Below are positions 1-5,099 of a DNA stretch of 5,099 bases, one piece after another. Both the position numbers and the translations under genes were made by a program. Numbering within the stretch: position 1 is the first letter of the stretch; every line of letters starts with the position of its first letter. The stretch covers positions 1 through 5,099 of the forward strand of contig JAJUHD010000170.1 in NCBI GenBank assembly GCA_029268085.1. The letters run 5' to 3'. This stretch comes from Bacillota bacterium. Its GTDB lineage: Bacteria; Bacillota; Clostridia; Oscillospirales; Oscillospiraceae. The notes under the pieces are model-generated. The model was not told where the DNA came from, searched no databases, and saw nothing but the letters and a program-made list of their open reading frames with translations.

Positions 1-600
1 AAGGACAGGCTCTACTGCGAGAAACGCGAAAGCCTTCTGCGCCGCAGCGCCCAGTCCGCGATGTACGGAATACTTGATGCCATGGTGCGTCTTATTGCCC
101 CAATACTCGCCTTCACTTCGAACGAGATTTGGACCTCCATGAGGCACGATAAGGGTGCGAACCCCGAGCATATCATGCTTAACGACATTCCAAAGGTCAA
201 CTCCGAGTATGTTTTCGACAAAGCTTCCGAGGAGCGCTTCGAGCTTATCATCGCGCTGCGCGACGACGTGAACAAGGCGCTTGAGCTTGCGCGCAATGAA
301 AAAACGATCGGCAAGCCGCTCGAAGCCAAAGTCACACTTTTTGTATCCGAAAGCGCAAAGGCCGAATTCGAAAAAATCGCCGCGATGCCTCTTTCCACGC
401 TTTTCATTGTTTCAGATACGAAGGTTGTTTACGGCGCTGGCGAAGGCTACGAGGGAGACGAATTCAAGGGCATAACAATACGTATCGAGCCATGTGACGC
501 ACCCAAATGCGTACGCTGCTGGATGCACGACGAGCGCGTTGGAGAGAATCCCGAGCATCCGGAGCTCTGCCCCCGCTGCGCTGCCGCTGTTTCCGACTGA
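1..600 (+). CDS. ileS: Isoleucyl-tRNA synthetase, C-terminal part (5' end outside the window)
   Basis: Isoleucine-tRNA ligase charges tRNA-Ile with isoleucine in the cytoplasm, using ATP. Only the last 199 codons are present. The reading frame is open from base 1, so the ATG at 61 is an internal methionine and not the start. Visible in order: the start of the anticodon-binding helical domain (KDRLYC at fragment residues 1-6, RRSAQSAMY at 14-22, then LIAPILAFTSNEIW at 31-44, a pattern typical of IleRS), and a C-terminal zinc finger made of CVRCW (Cys170, Cys173) and CPRC (Cys190, Cys193), matching the CPRCW...CGRC finger of E. coli IleRS. The finger places it in the common bacterial IleRS type that keeps a C-terminal zinc site. 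The protein ends a few residues after the finger. lspA follows 54 bases downstream with no terminator between, a common gene order, so co-transcription is likely. Confidence 0.96.
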   Translation, partial: KDRLYCEKRESLLRRSAQSAMYGILDAMVRLIAPILAFTSNEIWTSMRHDKGANPEHIMLNDIPKVNSEYVFDKASEERFELIIALRDDVNKALELARNEKTIGKPLEAKVTLFVSESAKAEFEKIAAMPLSTLFIVSDTKVVYGAGEGYEGDEFKGITIRIEPCDAPKCVRCWMHDERVGENPEHPELCPRCAAAVSD

Positions 601-640
601 TTAACAACTCTGCCCCGCGCCGCGGCGGCAAAACAAATCC

Positions 641-646
641 AGGAGG
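641..646 (+). promoter_or_regulatory. Ribosome binding site of lspA
   Basis: A perfect AGGAGG lies 8 bases before the ATG at 655. It fixes the lspA start, which also places the first membrane helix and the N-terminal DQLTK motif where the family expects them. Confidence 0.9.
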
Positions 647-654
647 TACCTGCC

Positions 655-1551
655 ATGCTGTATGCAATCGTTGCGGTAATCATCCTAATTCTCGATCAGC
701 TAACAAAATACTGGACAATTAACAATCTTGCGGAAAATGCAACTGCTCCCCTGATACCGGGAATCGTACAGCTCACCCACATACAAAACACGGGCGCGGC
801 TTTCGGATTTCTTCCGACGGGACGCTGGTTCTTCGTAATACTGACGCTCGTTGTCACGATCGGAGTCATCGTCCTTCTGTCAAAAGACATCGTTAAGGGC
901 AAGCTCGGGCGCTGGATGCTTGTCATGGTCATCGCCGGCGGTCTCGGCAACTGCATCGACCGTCTGTTTTATGGCTATGTCGTGGACATGTTCCAGTTGC
1001 AGTTCATGAATTTTGCGGTGTTCAACGTCTCAGACATCTTCATTACCGTCTGCGGCATAACATTCTGCATCTATCTCATCTTCCACAGAGAACCTGTGGA
1101 GGAGAAGCCTGCTCCTTCAAAGATGCCTCCGCGCCAGATGCCGGCGGAGCGCCCCGTCAAAACGGACTATATCACCCAGCTTAAAAAGCCCGTCGTCGAG
1201 GGACGCAAGAATATCGAGGCAGAGATAGCAGCCAAGGCCGCTGCGCAGGCCTCCCGCAATCCCGAAGGCGTGATTACCGACTGGAATATTCCCGAGGATT
1301 TCACCGCTCAAAAAGACTCCGCAGAAAAAAACTTGCCACAGCGTCCAAAACCGGCCGCCACAGACTACGGCGCGCTTTTCAAAGAACCTGCAACCCCTTC
1401 CGCACCGGAAGCAAAACCTGAACCCAATCCGGAAGCAAGACCGGTATCTGCCGCAGCAGGCCCTGACGCATCTGCAAAGGAGCCGCCGAAGCCAGCTAAG
1501 AAGGACGATGAGTTCAGTCTTGAGGACATCATCGCGGAGTTTAAAGACTGA
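655..1551 (+). CDS. lspA: Lipoprotein signal peptidase (signal peptidase II) with a long C-terminal cytoplasmic extension
   Basis: LspA is the membrane aspartic protease that removes signal peptides from diacylglyceryl-modified prolipoproteins. The core fills residues 1 to about 145 and has four predicted membrane helices (about 2-20, 57-77, 84-103, 123-144). Family motifs are all present: DQLTK (14-18), NTGAAFG (45-51), GGLGNCIDR (95-103), VVD with catalytic Asp111, and FNVSD with catalytic Asp127. By homology to E. coli and Pseudomonas LspA these two Asp form the catalytic pair. Family members are usually about 150-170 residues long; this one has 298. Residues 146-298 are rich in Pro, Ala, Lys and Glu, have no hydrophobic segment and are probably disordered; since LspA has its C-terminus inside the cell, the tail should be cytoplasmic. 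It holds two similar TDY-containing segments and ends in EFSLEDIIAEF. The stop codon overlaps the next start. Core identification is firm; the role of the tail is unknown. Confidence 0.96.
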   Translation: MLYAIVAVIILILDQLTKYWTINNLAENATAPLIPGIVQLTHIQNTGAAFGFLPTGRWFFVILTLVVTIGVIVLLSKDIVKGKLGRWMLVMVIAGGLGNCIDRLFYGYVVDMFQLQFMNFAVFNVSDIFITVCGITFCIYLIFHREPVEEKPAPSKMPPRQMPAERPVKTDYITQLKKPVVEGRKNIEAEIAAKAAAQASRNPEGVITDWNIPEDFTAQKDSAEKNLPQRPKPAATDYGALFKEPATPSAPEAKPEPNPEARPVSAAAGPDASAKEPPKPAKKDDEFSLEDIIAEFKD

Positions 1552-2468
1552 TGACCGACACTTATACGATTAAAGCACAGGAGAGCGGCGAGCGTATCGA
1601 CGCTCTCCTTGCGCAAGAAATAGACGATCTGTCCCGCTCTCAAGCGGTCCGGCTCATTGAGCAGGGTCTGGTAACTTTGCGCTGCGCTCCGATAAAGAAG
1701 AACCATCGGGTATCCGCAGGCGAGATTTTTGTCGTCGAGCTGCCTGAGGCCGAGGACACGGAAGTCATACCGGAAAACATTCCGCTTGATATTGCCTATG
1801 AGGACGAGGATATTATTATTGTCAACAAGCCGCGCGGAATGGTCGTCCACCCCGCGCCGGGGCATCCGCGCGGAACTCTTGTCAACGCCCTTCTCTGGCA
1901 CTGCGGCAGCAGCCTTTCGGGCATAGGCGGCGAAAAGCGGCCGGGCATAGTTCACAGGATCGATATGGACACCTCAGGGCTGATAATTGCCGCAAAAAAC
2001 GACTACGCGCACCGCTTCCTTTCCGCCCAGCTTGCCGATCACAGCCTTTCCCGCACCTATGAGGCCATAGTCCTCGGCAGACTAAGGGATGACGCAGGCA
2101 CTGTTGACGCGCCTATAGGCCGGCATCCGATTGACAGAAAGCGCATGGCTGTGACAGAGCGCAATTCCAGAAACGCCGTCACGCATTACGAGGTTATCGC
2201 GCGCTACAACGGCTACACACATATCAGATGCAATCTTGAAACAGGACGCACGCACCAGATAAGAGTTCACATGGCCTATATCGGGCATCCCCTGCTGGGT
2301 GACGAAATCTATGGGATGGGCAAGGAGAAAGGACTTGAAGGCCAGTGCCTTCACGCGCGCACACTCCGCTTTATACATCCCCGTACAAATGAGACAACAG
2401 AGGTTGCAACGGAACTCCCCGACTATTTTACGGACGTTCTTTCACGGCTAGGCGAAAAAATCGGATAG
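1551..2468 (+). CDS. rluD: RluA/RluD-family 23S rRNA pseudouridine synthase (YlyB-like)
   Basis: This enzyme converts specific uridines in structured RNA, most likely 23S rRNA, to pseudouridine; the exact target sites cannot be read from sequence. Domains: an N-terminal S4-type RNA-binding domain (about residues 12-70, with SRSQAVRLIEQGLV at 28-41), then the catalytic domain. Motif II is HRIDMDTSGL (135-144), in which Asp138 is the catalytic nucleophile. Further family blocks are NKPRGMVVHP (92-101), GRTHQIRVHMAYIGHPLLGD (232-251) and CLHARTLRFIHP (266-277). The length of 305 residues is normal. The start shares one base with the lspA stop (TGATG), which suggests translational coupling; a weak GGAG sits 11 bases upstream inside lspA. 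The lspA-ylyB pairing is known from Bacillus and relatives. No pyrR follows here: the gene is closed by a terminator. The symbol is by family; this could be a related RluA-group enzyme. Confidence 0.93.
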   Translation: MTDTYTIKAQESGERIDALLAQEIDDLSRSQAVRLIEQGLVTLRCAPIKKNHRVSAGEIFVVELPEAEDTEVIPENIPLDIAYEDEDIIIVNKPRGMVVHPAPGHPRGTLVNALLWHCGSSLSGIGGEKRPGIVHRIDMDTSGLIIAAKNDYAHRFLSAQLADHSLSRTYEAIVLGRLRDDAGTVDAPIGRHPIDRKRMAVTERNSRNAVTHYEVIARYNGYTHIRCNLETGRTHQIRVHMAYIGHPLLGDEIYGMGKEKGLEGQCLHARTLRFIHPRTNETTEVATELPDYFTDVLSRLGEKIG

Positions 2469-2472
2469 ATGT

Positions 2473-2516
2473 CAAAAGACCGCAGAACTGACGTTCCGCG
2501 GTCTTTTGGTCTTTTC
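2473..2516 (+). terminator. Intrinsic terminator after rluD, probably bidirectional
   Basis: The arms CAAAAGACCGC (2473-2483) and GCGGTCTTTTG (2498-2508) pair over 11 bases. After an A/C mismatch the stem continues with GAAC/GTTC (2485-2488, 2493-2496) and closes on a TGAC loop. On the plus strand the GC-rich part is followed by TTTTGGTCTTTTC. The stem is itself flanked by A and T runs, so it can also end transcripts on the minus strand. It lies between the convergent stops of rluD and ilvA, where a shared terminator is expected. Confidence 0.9.
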
Positions 2517-2520
2517 ATTG

Positions 2521-3726
2521 TTATGTATGCTGCGGCACTATTTCAAAGCCCTGTGCCTTAAGCGCGGACCTAATCGCCTCAACCTGCGCGTAATCCCTGG
2601 TCTCGAGCTGAAGTGCAAGAAAGCAGGAATTGATCGCCATGTTCTCCTCGCTCCTGTTATAGTGTACGGAAACGACGTTGCCGCCCTGTTCTGCAATGAC
2701 TCTCGAAACGAGTTCGAGCTGGCCGGGCTTGTCGGTAAGCGCAACGCAGAGATTCGCAAAACGGCCTGCCTTCAGAAGCCCTCTCGTAATTACGCGGCTC
2801 AAAATATTCACATCAATGTTGCCGCCGCTCACAAGGCAAACGGCCTTTTTGCCTTTAATATCCACCTTGCCGAACATCGCTGCCGCGACCGCGACCGCCC
2901 CCGCTCCCTCGGCAATAAGCTTCTGCTGCTCGATAAGCGAAAGCACCGCAGTTGCAACCTCATCGTCCGTCACCGTCACGACCTCATCGACGTATTTTGA
3001 AACCAGCTCGAATGTAAGGTCCCCCGGGCGCTTCACGGCGATACCGTCGGCAAACGTTGCGACTTGCAGCAGTTCCTCAATCTTCCCGCTGGAAACGGAG
3101 TTGGCCATCGATGGCGCGCCGGCGACCTGTACTCCGTAAACCTTGCATTTCGGGTTCAGGTTCTTGACAGCGAAGGCAATACCGGAGATAAGCCCGCCTC
3201 CTCCGATCGGTACGATGACTGCGTCCAAATCCGGCAGCTGCTCAAGAAGCTCAAGCCCAATCGTACCCTGCCCGGCAATCACATCATCATCGTCGAAGGG
3301 ATGAATAAACACCCTGCCCTCGCTCTTTTCAAGCTCCCGCGCCTTTTTATAAGCGTCGTCATAGACGCCGTTCACGAGCACGACCTCCGCACCGTAAGCT
3401 TTTGTCGCCTCTATCTTGCTTATAGGAGCCGAGTCCGGCAGACAAATTTTAGAGGAGATGCCGTCCATTGAAGCGGCCCGCGCGACGCCCTGCGCGTGGT
3501 TGCCCGCGCTGCAAGCTATTACCCCGCGTCCTTTTTCCTCGGCAGATAACTGGCTGATCTTATAATAAGCCCCACGCACTTTGAACGAGCCGGTAACCTG
3601 CAGATTTTCTGTCTTAAGGTAAAGCTCTCCCGCAGAGGGTAAGTTGGGCGCATAAATAAGGTCGGTTCGACGAATCACGTTTTTCATTGTAAATGCGGCA
3701 TGGTAAACTTTGTCGAGTGTCAGCAT
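2521..3726 (-). CDS. ilvA: Threonine ammonia-lyase (threonine dehydratase) with C-terminal ACT-like domain
   Basis: This PLP enzyme deaminates L-threonine to 2-oxobutanoate and ammonia, the first committed step of isoleucine synthesis. The catalytic fold covers about residues 1-320: the PLP-binding Lys49 lies in GSFKVRGA, SAGNHAQGVA is at 73-82, the phosphate-binding loop GGGG is at 175-178, and SGGNID is at 300-305. An ACT-like domain follows (about 325-398, with LTDKPGQLELVSRVIAE). The 401-residue length with one ACT-like unit fits the shorter TdcB-plus-ACT type, not the two-domain E. coli IlvA of about 514 residues. That shorter type is often labelled catabolic, but the isoleucine-type T-box leader directly upstream argues for a biosynthetic role. 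The start chosen is ATG 3726-3724, preceded by AAAGGA with 8 bases spacing; the internal Met14 has no such site. It converges with rluD and stands alone, with no ilvBCD genes beside it here. Confidence 0.95.
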   Translation of the reverse strand: MLTLDKVYHAAFTMKNVIRRTDLIYAPNLPSAGELYLKTENLQVTGSFKVRGAYYKISQLSAEEKGRGVIACSAGNHAQGVARAASMDGISSKICLPDSAPISKIEATKAYGAEVVLVNGVYDDAYKKARELEKSEGRVFIHPFDDDDVIAGQGTIGLELLEQLPDLDAVIVPIGGGGLISGIAFAVKNLNPKCKVYGVQVAGAPSMANSVSSGKIEELLQVATFADGIAVKRPGDLTFELVSKYVDEVVTVTDDEVATAVLSLIEQQKLIAEGAGAVAVAAAMFGKVDIKGKKAVCLVSGGNIDVNILSRVITRGLLKAGRFANLCVALTDKPGQLELVSRVIAEQGGNVVSVHYNRSEENMAINSCFLALQLETRDYAQVEAIRSALKAQGFEIVPQHT

Positions 3727-3734
3727 CCTATCAG

Positions 3735-3740
3735 TCCTTT
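3735..3740 (-). promoter_or_regulatory. Ribosome binding site of ilvA
   Basis: AAAGGA on the minus strand lies 8 bases before the ATG. It supports the first methionine as the start over Met14, which has no purine-rich site in front of it. Confidence 0.75.
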
Positions 3741-3753
3741 TCTTAAAATGAGG

Positions 3754-3779
3754 AGGCCGAATCCGGCACGCCTCGGCCT
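3754..3779 (-). other. Hairpin between the T-box terminator and the ilvA ribosome binding site
   Basis: On the minus strand AGGCCGA and TCGGCCT form a perfect 7-base-pair stem around a 12-base loop. It starts about 10 bases after the T-box terminator stem and ends 13 bases before the AAAGGA site. The sequence after it (CCTCATTTTAAG) is only a weak T run, so a second terminator is possible but not convincing; an mRNA-protecting 5' hairpin on the read-through transcript is an alternative. Confidence 0.55.
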
Positions 3780-3786
3780 TAATAAC

Positions 3787-3819
3787 AAAAACCTCCGTCT
3801 CTAAATAAGAGACGGAGGT
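3787..3819 (-). terminator. T-box-controlled intrinsic terminator of ilvA
   Basis: On the minus strand ACCTCCGTCTC and GAGACGGAGGT form a perfect 11-base-pair stem with a 7-base loop (TTATTTA), followed by a run of Ts. The 5' arm contains CCGTCTC, which can instead pair with the GAGA and CGG flanking the T-box bulge (3825-3840) to make the antiterminator. This is the usual switch: charged tRNA leaves the terminator formed, uncharged tRNA stabilises the antiterminator. Confidence 0.93.
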
Positions 3820-4020
3820 ATATTCCGCGGTACCACTCTCATTGCTCCTTAAGGGAGCCGCTCATAGACGCCAATAAGCGTCCGCTTCTGTAACGGGAAG
3901 ACCCGGTTTTGCTTACTGTTATTTCGGCAAACGACTTAGGGGTGATTCGGAACAAGCAGCAGCTGCCGCATCGCACCGAACTGCGGCTCTCTGATAACTG
4001 CGGACGCTTTTCCCCGTCCC
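3787..4020 (-). promoter_or_regulatory. T-box riboswitch leader of ilvA, specifier AUC (isoleucine)
   Basis: The leader senses uncharged tRNA and controls ilvA by antitermination. Stem I spans about 4018-3933: basal GAC/GTC and GGGG/CCCC pairs, the AGAGAG bulge region, and a GCCGCA/TGCGGC distal stem with a GGTGCGA loop, all typical. The 3' side of the specifier loop reads CCGAATCACCCC; the codon before the conserved purine is ATC at 3946-3944, isoleucine. A small stem (AACCGGG/CCCGTT, about 3907-3891) and a stem III (GGACGC/GCGTCT, 3883-3866) follow, then the T-box core GAGAGTGGTACCGCGG (3840-3825). The bulge UGGU would pair with ACCA, that is a tRNA with discriminator A73, as in tRNA-Ile. 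A shifted reading UCA (Ser) is disfavoured because bacterial tRNA-Ser has G73. The codon agrees with the pathway of the gene controlled. Confidence 0.92.
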
Positions 4021-4063
4021 CATCAACGTCTTTATATATTTTTATATGTGAAAGTATGGGTCA

Positions 4064-4092
4064 AATATACCGATTTTTTTTGCACCTGTCAA
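4064..4092 (-). promoter_or_regulatory. Sigma-A-type promoter for the ilvA leader
   Basis: On the minus strand a consensus -35 TTGACA (4092-4087) and a -10 TATATT (4069-4064, one mismatch to TATAAT) are separated by exactly 17 bases, with an A-rich spacer. Transcription would start near 4057, giving a leader of about 330 bases before ilvA and about 37 bases before stem I of the T-box. A second -35-like TTGACC (4064-4059) lies before several TATA-like hexamers, but spacings there are 12, 18 or 20 bases, so it is weaker. Confidence 0.75.
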
Positions 4093-4154
4093 TAGGCAGT
4101 TTAAAACATATTTTCGTGTCATAGGAACTCAGTTTCCGTCAAAGTTGCAGAGAC

Positions 4155-4643
4155 CTATACCCTTTCATAGACGCAGAAGCAGTACCTGAGCCCCTCATGC
4201 TCCTTTATTTCGCCCTCGCTAACGAGCTTCCAATCGGGCATACTGTCGAGATCAGGAAAGTATCTGTCCGCTTCGGCGGCCTTCAGAACCTTTGTGACAA
4301 AGACCTTCTCACAGAAGGGCAGCATCGCCCTGTAGACTTCGCTTCCTCCGATGACGAATACTTCTTCCGAAGGGATATCCGAAGTAAACTCCACCGCCTG
4401 CGCAGGCGAATGGACGACCTCGACGCCCTCGACCGTATAATTCTCGTGCGTGCTGATGACAATATTTCTTCTGTTCTTGAGCGGAGCGCCGTTCGGAAAG
4501 GACTCGAGGGTATTCCGGCCCATGATAATGGTTTTTCCGGCAGTCTTTTCGCGGAAATACTTCATATCCTCTGGAATAGAGAAGAGCAGTGCGTTATCCT
4601 TGCCGATTCCCCAATTTTTACTGACTGCAACGATTGCGTACAT
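4155..4643 (-). CDS. folA: Dihydrofolate reductase
   Basis: This enzyme reduces dihydrofolate to tetrahydrofolate with NADPH in the cytoplasm, feeding thymidylate, purine and methionine synthesis. At 162 residues it is a normal chromosomal DHFR. Visible family features: AIVAVSKNWGIGKDN (3-17, first strand and Met20-type loop), IPEDMKYF with the catalytic acid Asp26 (E. coli Asp27), MGRNTLESF (41-49, NADPH contact), LKNRRNIVIS with Arg58 matching the folate-binding Arg57, and VIGGSEVYRAMLP (97-109) containing the cofactor glycines and Tyr104 (E. coli Tyr100). One oddity is Phe21 where most DHFRs have the conserved active-site Trp22, in the local sequence ALLFSIP in place of AMPWNLP. The start ATG is preceded by GGAG at 5 bases (4652-4649). 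It follows the second DHFR gene by 53 bases with no terminator visible, so both are probably one transcript. No clear terminator separates it from the ilvA promoter downstream. Confidence 0.95.
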   Translation of the reverse strand: MYAIVAVSKNWGIGKDNALLFSIPEDMKYFREKTAGKTIIMGRNTLESFPNGAPLKNRRNIVISTHENYTVEGVEVVHSPAQAVEFTSDIPSEEVFVIGGSEVYRAMLPFCEKVFVTKVLKAAEADRYFPDLDSMPDWKLVSEGEIKEHEGLRYCFCVYERV

Positions 4644-4648
4644 AGGGT

Positions 4649-4652
4649 CTCC
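4649..4652 (-). promoter_or_regulatory. Ribosome binding site of folA
   Basis: A short GGAG on the minus strand stands 5 bases before the ATG at 4643. A stronger-looking AAAGGA at 4663-4658 is 14 bases away, too far to be the normal site for this start. Confidence 0.6.
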
Positions 4653-4696
4653 GTTGTTCCTTTCATATGCTTTGGTTTAACTGCTGCGGATTTGAT

Positions 4697-5099
4697 CTAT
4701 ATCTTCCTTATAAACTTCCTTATATCGTAAAGGTCATACTGACAGAAGCGGTATTTAATGCCGTTATGGAACTTCGGATCGCTAAACTCCTCGCAGGTCC
4801 AGTTGAAATCCTCGTCAAGGTTCGGGAAAAACACATCTGATTTTACTGTCTCGTAAATCCGCGTGATGTATACCCTGTCGCAATACCTGAGAAGCTGGCT
4901 GAAGACGGAGGCGCCGCCGACAACGAATACCTTTGGCATATCCTTTACAGCTTCAAAAAGCTCCTCTATACTGTGTACCACGACCGCGCCTTCAATTTTG
5001 ATATCCTGCCTCGTCAGAACAATGTTCGTTCTGCCCGGCAGAGGCTTTCCATCCGGAAAATCTTCGAGAGTCCTGCGCCCTACGACAATCGCCGCGCCC
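4697..5099 (-). CDS. Second dihydrofolate reductase-like protein (N-terminus outside the window)
   Basis: The frame stays open to the window edge, so the GTG at 4981-4979 is internal and the true start lies beyond 5099. The 133 visible codons align with the neighbouring DHFR from its residue 36 onward, so about 35-40 N-terminal residues including the catalytic acid are unseen. Recognisable blocks: VVGRRTLEDFPDG (NADPH contact), LPGRTNIVLT (Arg equivalent to the folate-binding Arg57), VFVVGGASVFSQLL (cofactor glycines), RVYITRI, and FFPNLDEDFNW. Two features differ from classical DHFR: VGGASVF has Phe where E. coli has the active-site Tyr100, and the protein ends in a short basic tail (YDIRKFIRKI) past the usual end. 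By eye it is well diverged from the adjacent folA, so it is not a recent copy. It probably heads the transcript into folA. It may be a true DHFR or a specialised reductase of that fold; the missing N-terminus would decide. Confidence 0.88.
   Translation of the reverse strand, partial: GAAIVVGRRTLEDFPDGKPLPGRTNIVLTRQDIKIEGAVVVHSIEELFEAVKDMPKVFVVGGASVFSQLLRYCDRVYITRIYETVKSDVFFPNLDEDFNWTCEEFSDPKFHNGIKYRFCQYDLYDIRKFIRKI

Noticed and set aside
611..630. GC-rich palindrome around GCCGCGGC between ileS and lspA, considered as a terminator or repeat element
   Set aside because: The stem is short, no T run follows, and no second copy occurs in the window; ileS and lspA are more likely co-transcribed.
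1087..1551. Possibility that the LspA tail is a separate gene joined by a sequencing frameshift
   Set aside because: The frame is continuous from the fourth membrane helix, no start with a ribosome binding site is seen inside it, and it has no independent domain.
1365..1955. 196-codon minus-strand open frame across the lspA/rluD junction
   Set aside because: It is antisense to two genes supported by motifs, and its residues mirror the biased codons of the LspA tail.
2506..3471. Long plus-strand open frames (2506-3000, 2678-3139, 3064-3471) opposite ilvA
   Set aside because: They lie wholly antisense to a well-conserved PLP enzyme, have no ribosome binding site or recognisable domain, and are Arg/Ser/Cys-rich as expected of shadow frames.
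4081..4100. Small CCT/AGG inverted repeat beside an A/T run, considered as a folA terminator
   Set aside because: Only about 3 bp can pair, and on the minus strand it is followed by As, not Ts; the bases are better read as the ilvA -35 region.
3909..4124. 71-codon plus-strand open frame in the intergenic region
   Set aside because: It covers the reverse complement of the T-box stem I and promoter, with no ribosome binding site; the DNA is explained by the ilvA leader.
4197..4730. 177-codon plus-strand open frame opposite folA
   Set aside because: Antisense shadow of a clear DHFR gene; no domain or ribosome binding site seen.

Overview
The window looks like ordinary chromosomal DNA of a Gram-positive, low-to-mid GC bacterium of the Bacillota, most likely a clostridial anaerobe (an Oscillospirales-type relative would fit, but this is inference). 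The main reasons are a tRNA-sensing T-box leader in front of ilvA, the ileS-lspA-rluD/ylyB gene order, strong AGGAGG-type ribosome binding sites, and the clostridial look of the dihydrofolate reductases. I see no insertion sequence, phage gene, tRNA/rRNA gene or CRISPR array.

Left half, plus strand (1-2520): the 3' end of isoleucyl-tRNA synthetase (ileS), then lipoprotein signal peptidase (lspA), then an RluA/RluD-family pseudouridine synthase whose start codon overlaps the lspA stop (TGATG). The run ends in a strong hairpin terminator that sits between convergent genes and probably serves both strands. The LspA here is about twice the normal length: after a complete four-helix catalytic core it carries about 150 residues of Pro/Ala/Lys/Glu-rich, probably disordered, cytoplasmic tail that ends in a short acidic-hydrophobic motif.

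Right half, minus strand (2521-5099): read 5' to 3' on the minus strand, the end of the window gives a dihydrofolate reductase gene cut by the window edge, then a second complete dihydrofolate reductase (folA), then a promoter, a T-box leader with an AUC (isoleucine) specifier and a terminator, and finally threonine ammonia-lyase (ilvA). The leader ties the first committed step of isoleucine synthesis to uncharged tRNA-Ile. The two reductases are clearly homologous but well diverged, and each departs from the classical active site at a different position.

The gene-free stretch 3727-4154 is explained by the ilvA promoter, T-box leader and terminator. Nothing here is a wholly new system. The points most worth a second look are the LspA tail and the tandem divergent reductases.
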